NCBI GenBank assembly: GCA_902775835.1
Contig: CACYNZ010000012.1
Span: 1-22,932 of the forward strand
Length of the DNA stretch: 22,932 nt
Reading direction: 5' to 3'
From: an uncultured Eubacteriales bacterium
GTDB taxonomy: Bacteria; Bacillota_A; Clostridia; Christensenellales; Aristaeellaceae
Under the pieces are notes generated by a model. It had not been told where the DNA came from. It made no database searches and saw nothing but the letters and a program-made list of their open reading frames with translations. Every line of letters starts with the position of its first letter. Within the stretch, counting starts at the first letter, position 1. Made by a program: the position numbers and the translations under genes. Of this stretch, positions 7,280-15,438 are shown piece after piece.

Positions 7280-10200
7280 ATCTGGAGGCAAGTTCTTTCA
7301 CGCGGTCTCCCTGCCGCGGGTCGAACCCGCAGGCAGCCTGATAAAGACAGTAGGTACATGGGGCACCGCGGCTTCCTTCCACCGGCTGTACATCGATGAT
7401 GCCGCTGCGGATTTCTTCGGACAGACGGGTGGCGATTTCCCGCGCCTGCTCGATCCTGCGGTCCATTTCCTCCTGGGAGACCATGCGCACAACCGCGCTT
7501 TCGCCGTGACCTGCGCGTGTCTTGGCCGGGCCCATGGCGTCAGCAATCTCCGGAAGATCAAGCATGATGCCGGAAAGACGCATTTCATGGAGCGTGGATG
7601 CGGTGATGGTGTCCGTATCAGCATCCGGCGCATTGATCAGGGGATCGCAGACCTGCTGATAGAGACCGCCTGCGGGACGGACATTCTGCATGCCGTCGCG
7701 GACTGCGGAAAGGTACAGCGGGAGCTGCAGCTGCAGACCGTAGGTCAGGTCCGGATCATACAGGTTATGCTCGGAGCGCTTGTAGTCCAGTACCCGGGCA
7801 TAGGTGGTTCCGCCTTCATCCGTATACAGGTCCAGACGGTCGATTTTTCCGCTCAGCGTCAGCTGTGTTCCGTCGGAGAGGGTGAGCAGGACACCTGGGA
7901 GCTTCAGCATTTGTCCGTCTTCATCAGGGGCAAGTCCGAAAACGACTTCCATGCCGTTGGGGACGAAACGCGACTGCTGAAGGGAACGGGTGATTTCCCA
8001 GGCAGTCCGGCGGACATTGCCGACCATTTCCATGGCCTGGTATCGATGCGCCTCATCGGCGTTGAGCGGTCCGGAAGACCATGCAGCCTTCTCACGGACC
8101 AGAATGCGGTTCAGCACAGCCTGGATCTGGGCATCGGAAAGGTTCGGCCAGTCCGGATGCCTCATGACCTCTGTCATGTACTGCTGGAGAACGCTGTGAT
8201 AGAAATTTCCCTCGGCATCCGGGGTAAACATGAATTCACGCCGGATCTGAGGCCTCAGACCATAGGTAATAAAATGTCGATAGGGACAGGAAGCGAACTG
8301 TTCAAGACGCGAAATGCTTGTGCTTCCGGCAAGATACAGGGCAGTGGCTGTCTCATGGCTGAGTACGGGCGGGGTGCGCTGCTGTGTCAGTCCCCGGATG
8401 ATCTGATCGAGGATCGGCCGGTATGCGGGGCTGTGGAAAAGACCGGCAAAGGCTTTCTGCCATACGACGGTATCCGGATTTGGTCTGCCGTCCGGGGAAT
8501 GCGCGAGCGGATCGAGGAATGGACCGCCGGATTCACGGACGCTTCTGAGACGGAGTGCAATCTGCTCCAGAGCCAGGGAAGGCGCGACCGGCATCAGTGG
8601 AATCTCGGAAATGGATTCCGTGGAAGCGCTTTTCGACAGGAGTTCCCGTATCGTGGTATAGATATTCCCGGGGTACATGATGCTCCCGTCGGGACGGGCT
8701 GCGGAACAGGTGACCAGCAGGCCGTCGGTTGCCTGGCATAGCGCCTGGTAGATGCCCTGAAGATTGCGGGCGTTCTGTTCCTGAAGCGTCATGCCTACGG
8801 GACTGTGAATGAAGTCGGACAGGGAGCGGCGTTCTCCCGGGGTGAACAGATCGGATTCGCCTTCGCTTCTGCTGTCCTGAAGTCCCATAATGACCATTCT
8901 GCGCGCGGGGCGGGAGATCAGCATGCCCGGGGACGCGATCTGTACACAGTGTACCTGCTGGGGAATGGACTTGATGAACATGCCGGTCATGGCCGATTCC
9001 ATCATGGCGACCAGATCACTCAGCGATACATGCCGGTCATGAATCAGAAGGGACAGCTGGGTGAGAAGATCATTGCACGCGTCCCAGACCTGGCGGTTCT
9101 GGTCAGCAGCAAGCAGAAGGCCTTTTTGCTGCAGCTCATCACCGCGCTGCAGAAGCTTGTCATAGGCGCCGGTATTGACCATGGTATGGTAGATGGCTTC
9201 TGCTGCCTGTGTGGCGCTGCAGGATCGCCGGGCCAGCTGATTCCGGAGTGCTTCCAGCGGCTCAGTGATGCGCCGGCGCAGTTTTTCCAGGCGCTCCAGA
9301 TCAGGAGAGGTGCGTCCTTTCCGGTCTGTCACAGGAATGGGATTCAGCCAGCGCTTTCGGTCGAGACCGAAGGAAATGGCATGGTTTTCAAGAAGCATGG
9401 ATTCTTCCCGGGTCAGCGGCGCGCATCCGGAGCGGATCAGCCGCAGCATATCCTGTTTCAGGAATCCAAGACATGCAGCGCGGATGGTGGAAAGAAAATA
9501 GACCGCATAATCATTGGCCAGAAGCGGGAGACCCTGGTGCACAGATACCGGGATGCCTGTGTTTTCCAGTACCAGGGGCAGAAGGGACGGCAGCGTATCC
9601 GCTTCACAGAAGGTGATGCGGATGTCATCCCAGGCTATCCCGTCACGATGCCAGGCGTGCAGCCGCTGCGCCACATGGACGCATTCCATGTAGGACGAGC
9701 GGGCAAAGAAGGTCTCCACGCAGCTCAGGTCCGGAACGGTCTGAGGGCGCATGGGCGAAAACAGCTGCTTTTCCAGCCACTGGAGTCCCGGGCTTCTGGA
9801 ATCCTCGGCGGGTGCGAAGTGGATCTGCCGGATCCGGACGCCGGCCTGACTCAGACGTGCGCGCAGGGCGCTGAGCGAAGTCATGGTAGCGGAAAAGATC
9901 CGGCTGTCGGGTGCCTGTTCGTCTGTGATCAGGCCCAGCGTCACGGAGGCGGCGGTTGCGGAAGCGGATATGAGAAGACTGGTAAGGTGCAGGTTTATGG
10001 TATCAAATCCACAGAGGATGATGTGGGCACCGGAAAGAAAACGGCTTTGCTCGAGCCTGGGCATAAGGCTGGCCCAGCGCTGGTTTTCATCCTCAAATCT
10101 GCCGGTAATAAAGGAGGTATACGCATCCCAGATGCCGGCGAGATCGTGGAGCTTGCGCGTAGTGGCCGGGGATGTTGTTCTGGAAGCGGACAGGAGCTGG

Positions 10201-10637
10201 TCCGGCGAATACCCGGCGTCTTCCAGCTCATCCAGTTCTTCGACAAGTCTCACAGGCAGGGAAGTCTGTCTGGCGGCGCGATGGAAATACTGGAGCTGCC
10301 CTTTTTCCAGGAGATCGGGCAGCAGCTGTCCGATCACCATGCTGCGTCCGGTTTCGCTGATGGGGGCAAGCCGGGTTCTGCCGACCATCTCCTCCGCCAG
10401 GGTGCGGAAATCGTCCGGTGACAGAACGCGGAGCTCAAAAGCGCCATGCATGAGCTGCGCATCCATCAGGGACTGCGTGATGGAGTGCGTGGTGGACGAA
10501 GGTGCGATGATGTAAACGGGATCATGAAAGATCCCTTCCCGGGAATCCAGCTTTTCCTTTACCGTCTGCGTGAGCCAAGTCATGAAAGCCGGGCCGCGCA
10601 TGGTGAAAAGATCAATGGTGCGAAACTTGCTTGGCAT
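7278..10637 (-). CDS. addB: AddB, ATP-dependent nuclease subunit B with Fe-S cluster
   Basis: A 1119-residue AddB-type protein, the partner of AddA. Seen: the first Fe-S cysteine, Cys784, in LEQFASCPYRHF; the nuclease core GKIDRLDLY followed by VLDYKRSEH with Asp951 and Lys953; and the C-terminal cluster cysteines CTYCLYQAAC (1094, 1097, 1103). The four-cysteine 4Fe-4S set and the nuclease residues are therefore complete. The middle (residues about 50-750) is the inactivated helicase-like part that in this family recognises Chi. The N-terminal Walker A of Bacillus-type AddB is not visible: residues around 12-22 read TMRGPAFMTWL. The start is fixed by a GGAGG five bases upstream. It follows the Gfo/Idh gene by 61 bases and converges on addA. 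Confidence 0.95.
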   Translation of the reverse strand: MPSKFRTIDLFTMRGPAFMTWLTQTVKEKLDSREGIFHDPVYIIAPSSTTHSITQSLMDAQLMHGAFELRVLSPDDFRTLAEEMVGRTRLAPISETGRSMVIGQLLPDLLEKGQLQYFHRAARQTSLPVRLVEELDELEDAGYSPDQLLSASRTTSPATTRKLHDLAGIWDAYTSFITGRFEDENQRWASLMPRLEQSRFLSGAHIILCGFDTINLHLTSLLISASATAASVTLGLITDEQAPDSRIFSATMTSLSALRARLSQAGVRIRQIHFAPAEDSRSPGLQWLEKQLFSPMRPQTVPDLSCVETFFARSSYMECVHVAQRLHAWHRDGIAWDDIRITFCEADTLPSLLPLVLENTGIPVSVHQGLPLLANDYAVYFLSTIRAACLGFLKQDMLRLIRSGCAPLTREESMLLENHAISFGLDRKRWLNPIPVTDRKGRTSPDLERLEKLRRRITEPLEALRNQLARRSCSATQAAEAIYHTMVNTGAYDKLLQRGDELQQKGLLLAADQNRQVWDACNDLLTQLSLLIHDRHVSLSDLVAMMESAMTGMFIKSIPQQVHCVQIASPGMLISRPARRMVIMGLQDSRSEGESDLFTPGERRSLSDFIHSPVGMTLQEQNARNLQGIYQALCQATDGLLVTCSAARPDGSIMYPGNIYTTIRELLSKSASTESISEIPLMPVAPSLALEQIALRLRSVRESGGPFLDPLAHSPDGRPNPDTVVWQKAFAGLFHSPAYRPILDQIIRGLTQQRTPPVLSHETATALYLAGSTSISRLEQFASCPYRHFITYGLRPQIRREFMFTPDAEGNFYHSVLQQYMTEVMRHPDWPNLSDAQIQAVLNRILVREKAAWSSGPLNADEAHRYQAMEMVGNVRRTAWEITRSLQQSRFVPNGMEVVFGLAPDEDGQMLKLPGVLLTLSDGTQLTLSGKIDRLDLYTDEGGTTYARVLDYKRSEHNLYDPDLTYGLQLQLPLYLSAVRDGMQNVRPAGGLYQQVCDPLINAPDADTDTITASTLHEMRLSGIMLDLPEIADAMGPAKTRAGHGESAVVRMVSQEEMDRRIEQAREIATRLSEEIRSGIIDVQPVEGSRGAPCTYCLYQAACGFDPRQGDRVKELASR

Positions 10638-10650
10638 AGATTCCTCCGAA

Positions 10651-10680
10651 AAAGGTCCGGCAGCTTGTACCGGACTTTCA
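10651..10680 (-). terminator. Hairpin with T-run between the oxidoreductase gene and addB
   Basis: On the minus strand GTCCGG and CCGGAC (plus 10670-10675 and 10655-10660) enclose a nine-base loop. Flanking AAA and TTT extend the stem around one bulged C, and five T follow. These merge directly into the CGGAGG ribosome binding site of addB. It may be a weak terminator of the upstream oxidoreductase gene or an attenuator in the addB leader. Confidence 0.5.
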
Positions 10681-10698
10681 TGGAATTCAATGTGCGGA

Positions 10699-11778
10699 CT
10701 ATTTCAGGAAGGACTGAGCTTCTGTGTCGGTAAGCGGCGCAGGGCGTTCCGGTCTGGAAAGAATATCGATGAACCTGCGCTCTTTTCCGGAGGTGAGCAT
10801 GCCTTCCAGAACTTCGAGCACATGGCAGGCCAGTTCCTGACTGGCGCGCGGAGCCCGGTTTTCAGCAATGGCATGGATCATGTCAGACAAGCCGAGACCG
10901 CGTTCATTCTGGACCAGGGGACTGGTGACCGGGATGGTTTCAGCCTGATCCGGAGTTTTTCCGGCAGGCAGGAAGGTCAGCGTGCCGCTGAACATGTTGG
11001 CATTGTCCAGGAACAGAATGCCCTTGGTGCCGAGAATGGCGAAATCAGCGATATCATGGCCGATGGAGTCGGCGTTGATCTGGAAGGTGCCGGTCACACC
11101 GCTGGCCAGTTCGAGTACGCCGCTCAGTTCACTTTCGTTGGGATTATGAAGCGGAGTGCCTTCATGCGTGAAATCCTGGAAAGGATTCCGGGAAAGCGCC
11201 GCACAGCTGGCCACCGGGCCGAGAATGGACAAAAGAGCTGTCATATAGTAGACAGCATAGTCGAGCGTGACGCCGGCTCCCTCCTCGAGGAGGAACGTGA
11301 AGCGGGGAAGAAGCCACATGTTGTCACGGGTTGCACAGACCTTGAAGGATGTAACCGTGCCCAGTATGCCGGAATCCACAAGCTCGCGGGCCTTCTGGAA
11401 CAGTCCGCCCAGGAAGGTGTCCGGGGCTGACCCGAGACAGAGTCCCCTGGAGCGGGAAAGTTCCAGCAGTTCTTTTGCGCTGCTCAGGCTGTCCGTCAGG
11501 GTTTTTTCCGTGTACACATGCTTTCCGGCCAGCAAACTGCGCCGGATCAGGTCGTAGTGGCTTCCCACCGGTGTGAGGATCAGTGTGGCTTCCACATCGG
11601 GGTTGCTCAGCATCTCATCCACAGTGCAGGCTTTCAGGCCGTATTCTGCGGCTTTTTTTGCTGCATGCTCCGGATGGGCGCTTGCAATGCAGACAATGTC
11701 AGCACCCTGGTAGCGGGTGAGGAGATTGTCGAGATAAATGCCGCTGATCTTGCCGGTGCCGATAACTCCAAGTCGCAT
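10699..11778 (-). CDS. Gfo/Idh/MocA-family NAD(P)-dependent oxidoreductase
   Basis: A 359-residue two-domain dehydrogenase. Seen: an N-terminal Rossmann fingerprint GVIGTGKIS (residues 4-12), the cofactor-site segment GKHVYTEKTL in which the family EKP motif reads EKT (91-93), and a C-terminal alpha/beta domain with EEGAGVTLDYAVYYMT matching the conserved GG-x-x-D-x-x-x-(H/Y) region. Members oxidise or reduce sugars, inositols or related diols and some act on dihydrodiols; the substrate is not deducible here. It should be cytosolic. The start at 11778 has AAGGAG five bases upstream; the longer open frame to 11883 lacks such a site. It lies downstream of the C69 peptidase and small membrane protein genes and upstream of addB on the same strand. 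Confidence 0.9.
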   Translation of the reverse strand: MRLGVIGTGKISGIYLDNLLTRYQGADIVCIASAHPEHAAKKAAEYGLKACTVDEMLSNPDVEATLILTPVGSHYDLIRRSLLAGKHVYTEKTLTDSLSSAKELLELSRSRGLCLGSAPDTFLGGLFQKARELVDSGILGTVTSFKVCATRDNMWLLPRFTFLLEEGAGVTLDYAVYYMTALLSILGPVASCAALSRNPFQDFTHEGTPLHNPNESELSGVLELASGVTGTFQINADSIGHDIADFAILGTKGILFLDNANMFSGTLTFLPAGKTPDQAETIPVTSPLVQNERGLGLSDMIHAIAENRAPRASQELACHVLEVLEGMLTSGKERRFIDILSRPERPAPLTDTEAQSFLK

Positions 11779-11886
11779 AGAAATCTCCTTTCCATATTCG
11801 AAAGATGGTGAGTCTGCACGGAATGAATGCGTGCAGTGCATGATTGGATGGGACATATCAGGACGGCCAGGCGCGTGAAACACACT

Positions 11887-12414
11887 TTATTCGCGGATGC
11901 TGACCGGAATCAGAAGCTCGCGTATGGCATTCAGGGATGGGTTTTCCCGGATCAGAGCGGAGATGGAACGTGCCTGGCTTCCGGACTGCCGGGATTGCTG
12001 ATAGTACTCAGTGAGCAGTTTCATGTTGTAGATGCATCCGCGGTAGCAGGTGCGCTGCAGAAAGCGGGGCACACGCTCGATGGACAGGGCGAAGCGCGAG
12101 GAGCCGAGCCGCAGCAGTTCCTGATTCAGGCGGTCCACCTCCGCCTGAAGCCTTGCGTATGACAGCTGCCAGAAGAATGCACGGTACGTGCGGTATCCGA
12201 GCACAAGCACGCACCAGGGCAGAATGCGCCGGACAAACGGCGGAAGCAGGAAATAGATCTGGGTCAGCATACATAACAGAACAAGGGCCAGAAGCGCCAT
12301 TTCAATGCGGAGCTGCATGTCTCCCGGCATGCGGACAATGCCGACGTCCAGGGGAGAAAAACGGCGGTATGGATTGTCGTGGTCCATGCCAACGATATAA
12401 AAAGGTTCACGCAT
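11887..12414 (-). CDS. Small membrane protein of unknown function
   Basis: A 175-residue protein I do not recognise. It has about 35 hydrophilic N-terminal residues, two hydrophobic helices (about 37-58 and 61-82) separated by a short PP-containing turn, and a soluble C-terminal half of about 90 residues that begins as a probable amphipathic helix or short coil (RLQAEVDRLNQELLRL) and contains two cysteines (CYRGC) in a basic stretch. Its start, preceded by GAGG, lies seven bases after the stop of the C69 dipeptidase gene, so it is almost certainly translated from the same message. A start at 12432 overlapping the peptidase stop is possible but has a weaker site. Coupling to the peptidase suggests related use, but that is inference. 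Confidence 0.7.
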   Translation of the reverse strand: MREPFYIVGMDHDNPYRRFSPLDVGIVRMPGDMQLRIEMALLALVLLCMLTQIYFLLPPFVRRILPWCVLVLGYRTYRAFFWQLSYARLQAEVDRLNQELLRLGSSRFALSIERVPRFLQRTCYRGCIYNMKLLTEYYQQSRQSGSQARSISALIRENPSLNAIRELLIPVSIRE

Positions 12415-12421
12415 AGATGCC

Positions 12422-13909
12422 TCACAGGTCATTCATGGAGAATGCACAGAGCATGTTTTCGGATGCGGTCTGCATCACTTTCTGGAGCAGGGCATCGGTT
12501 TCCTTCTGTACCACTACGGCGATCTCACGGTTAGCCTGCTCGCAGAAGCTCTGCGGGTTTTCAGGAACCAGGCGGAGATAACCGCGGTCGTGACGCAGAA
12601 GCACGGCACGACACAGGGCCGGGAGCTGGTTCTGGTAATGCAGAAAATCGGCACGGGTCACATGATAATGCGCATCTCCCATCACGGCCAGGATACGGTT
12701 GGCCCAGTAAAAGGAGTCTGTGTCGACTTTTTCCGCAGTGCAGCTGAAGTAGTGCGGGGTGGAAGAAATGTTTGTGTACAGAGGTACTAGGGCGTTGAAA
12801 ATGTTGCAGCCCATGGCTATCCATTCAATGCTCCGGATTTCTTCCGGAAGGTCAGGCCGGATCTGGGTCACGGACAGAAAATTATTCCGGTTGATGCCGA
12901 TCGGACGGTAGGGAGGCCGGTCTCCTTCCAGGCGGCGGGCATAGGGATCGTATGGTGTGAGTTCATAGTGATCCGAAAGCACGCGCTTGATATCTTCCAC
13001 CGAGATACGCCATTCCGGCTTGCGCAGAAAAGGAAGCGTCAGACTGGTGGGCTGATAGTCCGGATCCGTTCCGTCCCAGGGTCCGGCATGCGGATTGAGG
13101 TAGCGCTGTACGGCCCATGCACGCGGTGTGTTGTACCGCTGATCCTTTTCCGACTGGGTGCCGAACACGCGTCTCGGCTGAATGACAGGATGGGCGGGAT
13201 CCATGGCCGGATTGAGATGGTGGACGCGGATAAACTCAATCAGGTCCTGGGAGCACATGTGTTCCCACTGCTCGCCGAACGCATCCGAGAAGTCAAAGGT
13301 GTCCATGCTCAGCTGATTCGGCACGACGGCATAGCAGTCATCCGGGATTTTTCTTGCGATCCAGTGATGGCCGCCGATGGTTTCCATCCACCAGATTTCG
13401 CCGGCATCCTGAAAGGCGATGCCGTTCATCTCATAGGTGCCGAGGGATTCGAGCAGATGCCCGAGACGGAGAACACCTTCCCGGGCGGAATGGATGTAAG
13501 GGAGCACCAGTGTGACCATGTCCTCTTCGCCGATGCCGCCAGGCGTTTCCGGGAGCCCGTCATGGGCCGGCTGATAGACCACCAGCGGGTCGCCGCTGAG
13601 TACCCGGCTGTTGCTGGCAATGGTTTCGGTGGCCGTCATGCTCACGTTTTCAGCATTGACACCGGCCGCTCCCCAGATTCCGCGGTGCGGCAGAGCATTG
13701 GGCATGCATGTGTAGCGGAGCGGCTTTTCCGGAAGCTCCACAGTGAAATGGGAAAGGACGGAGTGATAAACCCGGGGCTGCTGCGACGGCAGTACCACGG
13801 TGAATTTTTTGGGGATGAACTGACCTGACGGCGCATCTTCGTTGCGTGCGATCATGGTTGAGCCGTCAAAGCTTGCTTTTTTTCCCACCAGAAGGGTTGT
13901 GCAGGGCAT
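12422..13909 (-). CDS. C69-family dipeptidase (PepD type)
   Basis: A 495-residue peptidase of family C69 (U34), N-terminal nucleophile hydrolases that cleave dipeptides. Seen: the start MPCTTLLVGKKASFDGSTM with Cys3 as the expected nucleophile near the N-terminus, followed by ARNED, the normal opening of this family. Further in are GIWGAAGVNAENVSMTATET and the GEIWWMETIGGHHWIA region, also family-typical, and the length matches PepD enzymes. There is no signal peptide, so it should be intracellular; activation by removal of the first residues would be needed to free the cysteine. The ribosome binding site AAGGAGG lies about 11 bases upstream of the ATG, slightly long. An extended -10 promoter precedes it, making it the first gene of a minus-strand run. 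Confidence 0.92.
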   Translation of the reverse strand: MPCTTLLVGKKASFDGSTMIARNEDAPSGQFIPKKFTVVLPSQQPRVYHSVLSHFTVELPEKPLRYTCMPNALPHRGIWGAAGVNAENVSMTATETIASNSRVLSGDPLVVYQPAHDGLPETPGGIGEEDMVTLVLPYIHSAREGVLRLGHLLESLGTYEMNGIAFQDAGEIWWMETIGGHHWIARKIPDDCYAVVPNQLSMDTFDFSDAFGEQWEHMCSQDLIEFIRVHHLNPAMDPAHPVIQPRRVFGTQSEKDQRYNTPRAWAVQRYLNPHAGPWDGTDPDYQPTSLTLPFLRKPEWRISVEDIKRVLSDHYELTPYDPYARRLEGDRPPYRPIGINRNNFLSVTQIRPDLPEEIRSIEWIAMGCNIFNALVPLYTNISSTPHYFSCTAEKVDTDSFYWANRILAVMGDAHYHVTRADFLHYQNQLPALCRAVLLRHDRGYLRLVPENPQSFCEQANREIAVVVQKETDALLQKVMQTASENMLCAFSMNDL

Positions 13910-13948
13910 GGAGAAGGAAGCCTCCTTTCATGGGTTGTCTGTGTCTGA

Positions 13949-13957
13949 ATTATACCA
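13949..13957 (-). promoter_or_regulatory. Extended -10 promoter for the C69 dipeptidase gene
   Basis: On the minus strand the bases read TGG-TATAAT, a consensus -10 with the TGn extension, about 40 bases upstream of the dipeptidase start. At 16 bases upstream there is only a poor TTTCCC in place of a -35, which is tolerated with an extended -10. Confidence 0.65.
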
Positions 13958-14110
13958 GATGCGGGTGCATGGGAAAAGAGATAAAGCACCGACATTTCAG
14001 GCGGGAAAAAGCGGATTTGGGACGCCCGGACTGGATGAATGTGCGGGAATATGATAAGCTCCTGTTGCACTGAAACAGAGACAGTGCAGAAAAGGGAGGA
14101 TTTCAAGAGT
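13958..14110 (+). other. Divergent intergenic region upstream of the SPFH gene
   Basis: This stretch separates the divergent dipeptidase and SPFH genes. It contains a possible plus-strand -10, TATGAT at 14050-14055, without a good -35, and a 7-bp stem-loop (TGCACTG at 14066-14072 with its complement at 14082-14088) just before the GGGAGG ribosome binding site of the SPFH gene. No open frame here looks like a gene. The hairpin would lie in the 5' leader and might affect translation or stability; nothing more can be said. Confidence 0.35.
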
Positions 14111-14989
14111 ATGACAAAAAAAGTGCATCGTCTGGGTATTCTGCTGGTTCTGCTTCTTGTTCTGGCAGTAGTGATCTATTCTACATGCACCGCACGGGTC
14201 CCTACCGGATATACCGGAATCCTCACGACATTCGGAAAAGTGGAAAATTACACCATGGAGGCAGGCTTTCATTTCAAGAGCCCCTTCCAGAATGTGATTC
14301 TGATGGATAACCGTGAGCAGAAGACAAGCTTCACCACGCAGTCCTTCTCTTCGGATATTCAGCAGGTGGATATTGTGGGATCTGTGAACTACTCCGTCAA
14401 CAAATCAACGGCCATGACGCTGTACCGGGAAGTCGGTACGGAGTATTTCACCATTCTGGTCATGCCGCGTCTTCTGGAAAACACCAAAGCCGTGTTTTCC
14501 CAGTATACGGCGGAAAACCTGGTGGCAGCACGTGCGGACCTGTCCCAGACCATCCGGGAGCGTCTCAGCCGTGAGATGGAGCATTACGGGATCACTGTTG
14601 TGAGTGTGTCCCTGGAAAACATTGACTTCACCGATTCCTTTACAGACGCTGTGGAATCCAAGCAGGTGGCGGCCCAGAAAAAGCTTCAGGCCGAGATCGA
14701 GCAGGAGCAGGCCACCATGGAGACCACGCAGGCTGCCGAACGGCAGAAAATCACCGCCCAGGCGCAGGCGGATGTGAAAAAGGTGGAAGCGGACGCAGCG
14801 GCCTATGCGATCCGCGTGAAGTCGGAAGCTGAGGCTGAAGCCAACAAGCTGGTCGCCGAGTCACTGACAGCGGACCTGATCTCCTATTCGGAAATCGAGA
14901 AGTGGGATGGCCAGCTGCCCGTATACATGAATGGGGAAGGCGGCACCACGCTTCCGATTCTGAATCTGAATGAAGCCGCAGGCAAATAA
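14111..14989 (+). CDS. SPFH/prohibitin-family membrane protein
   Basis: A 292-residue band-7 protein. Seen: one N-terminal hydrophobic helix (about residues 8-27) acting as signal anchor, an SPFH domain beginning VPTGYTGILTTFGKV (30-44) and running to about 190, and then an Ala/Glu/Gln-rich coiled coil (about 190-265, with AAQKKLQAEIEQEQATME) that in this family drives ring-shaped oligomers. Prohibitin/HflC-like proteins form membrane scaffolds that often modulate FtsH-type proteases or membrane microdomains; no protease gene is nearby. The start at 14111 is chosen because GGGAGG lies about 11 bases upstream and the hydrophobic helix begins a few residues later; the open frame to 14039 would include part of the leader. 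A strong terminator follows, so it is monocistronic. Confidence 0.9.
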   Translation: MTKKVHRLGILLVLLLVLAVVIYSTCTARVPTGYTGILTTFGKVENYTMEAGFHFKSPFQNVILMDNREQKTSFTTQSFSSDIQQVDIVGSVNYSVNKSTAMTLYREVGTEYFTILVMPRLLENTKAVFSQYTAENLVAARADLSQTIRERLSREMEHYGITVVSVSLENIDFTDSFTDAVESKQVAAQKKLQAEIEQEQATMETTQAAERQKITAQAQADVKKVEADAAAYAIRVKSEAEAEANKLVAESLTADLISYSEIEKWDGQLPVYMNGEGGTTLPILNLNEAAGK

Positions 14990-15008
14990 CACAGATACCG
15001 GGTGCTTT

Positions 15009-15040
15009 GGCACGGGCGCGGGCCCGTGCCATTTTTCTTT
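15009..15040 (+). terminator. Rho-independent terminator after the SPFH gene
   Basis: GGCACGGGC (15009-15017) and its exact complement (15022-15030) enclose four bases, followed by ATTTTTCTTT. This is a compact GC-rich stem with a T-run, 19 bases after the stop codon. Confidence 0.92.
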
Positions 15041-15061
15041 GGAGGAAAAACGGAAAACCAG

Positions 15062-15090
15062 TTTCATTCCATGAAGAAAACCGATACAAT
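15062..15090 (+). promoter_or_regulatory. Candidate promoter of the DUF1653-ABC operon
   Basis: TTTCAT (15062-15067), 17 bases, then TACAAT (15085-15090), lying between the upstream terminator and the first gene of the operon, about 50 bases ahead of its start. The -35 is weak; position is the main support. Confidence 0.4.
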
Positions 15091-15140
15091 ATGGTTGCAG
15101 GCATGCACATGGACGCCTTTGGTGCAGAGGAGGAGAAGCC

Positions 15141-15383
15141 ATGATCCGGAAGGGCATTTACCGTCATTTCAAGGGGAATCTGTATGAAGTGCTGTACGAG
15201 GCAAAGCACTCGGAAACACTGGAGGATATGGTGGTTTACCGTGCCCTGTATGGGGAACGCGGTATCTGGGTGCGTCCGGCGTGCATGTGGGAGGAAATCG
15301 TGACACGGGACGGACGGCAGTTTCCGCGCTTTTCCTGGGTGGGAGAGTCGGAAGCTGAACTGGGGCAGGAAAACCGTGGATGA
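15141..15383 (+). CDS. DUF1653-domain protein
   Basis: An 80-residue protein that is almost entirely one DUF1653 domain. The typical run is seen: YRHFKGNLYEVL near residues 7-18, the AKHSETLEDMVVYRALY segment (21-37), then WVRPACMWEE (43-52) and a closing phenylalanine-arginine-phenylalanine region (62-64). Proteins of this family are small and soluble with an SH3-like beta fold; their biochemical role is not established. The ATG follows AGAGGAGG by six bases. It is the first gene after the SPFH terminator and the next start is 55 bases downstream, so it may open the transcript that continues into the ABC genes, though the functional link is unknown. Confidence 0.9.
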   Translation: MIRKGIYRHFKGNLYEVLYEAKHSETLEDMVVYRALYGERGIWVRPACMWEEIVTRDGRQFPRFSWVGESEAELGQENRG

Positions 15384-15438
15384 GCATGCTGAACGTGCAG
15401 GGTATGACAGAATGCATCACAGACCGGGAGGGATGACC

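Noticed and set aside
7224..8741. A 505-codon plus-strand open frame antisense to addB
   Set aside because: It has no recognisable domain or ribosome binding site, its composition is that of a reverse-complement shadow, and the minus strand encodes AddB with all its key residues.
8805..10421. A 538-codon plus-strand open frame antisense to addB
   Set aside because: Shadow of the AddB coding strand; the Gly/Gln/Arg/His-rich translation has no family features.
3643..10637. The helicase-nuclease pair as a phage-defence island
   Set aside because: All motifs fit housekeeping AddA and AddB, including the Fe-S cysteines, and no other defence genes are nearby.
10570..11430. A 286-codon plus-strand open frame
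   Set aside because: Antisense to the Gfo/Idh/MocA oxidoreductase; no coding features of its own.
11814..11836. A 7-bp hairpin between the small membrane protein and oxidoreductase genes as a terminator
   Set aside because: The stem is short and no T-run follows on either strand, so it is insufficient for a terminator call.
12968..13828. A 286-codon plus-strand open frame
   Set aside because: Antisense to the well-supported C69 dipeptidase and without a ribosome binding site or domain.
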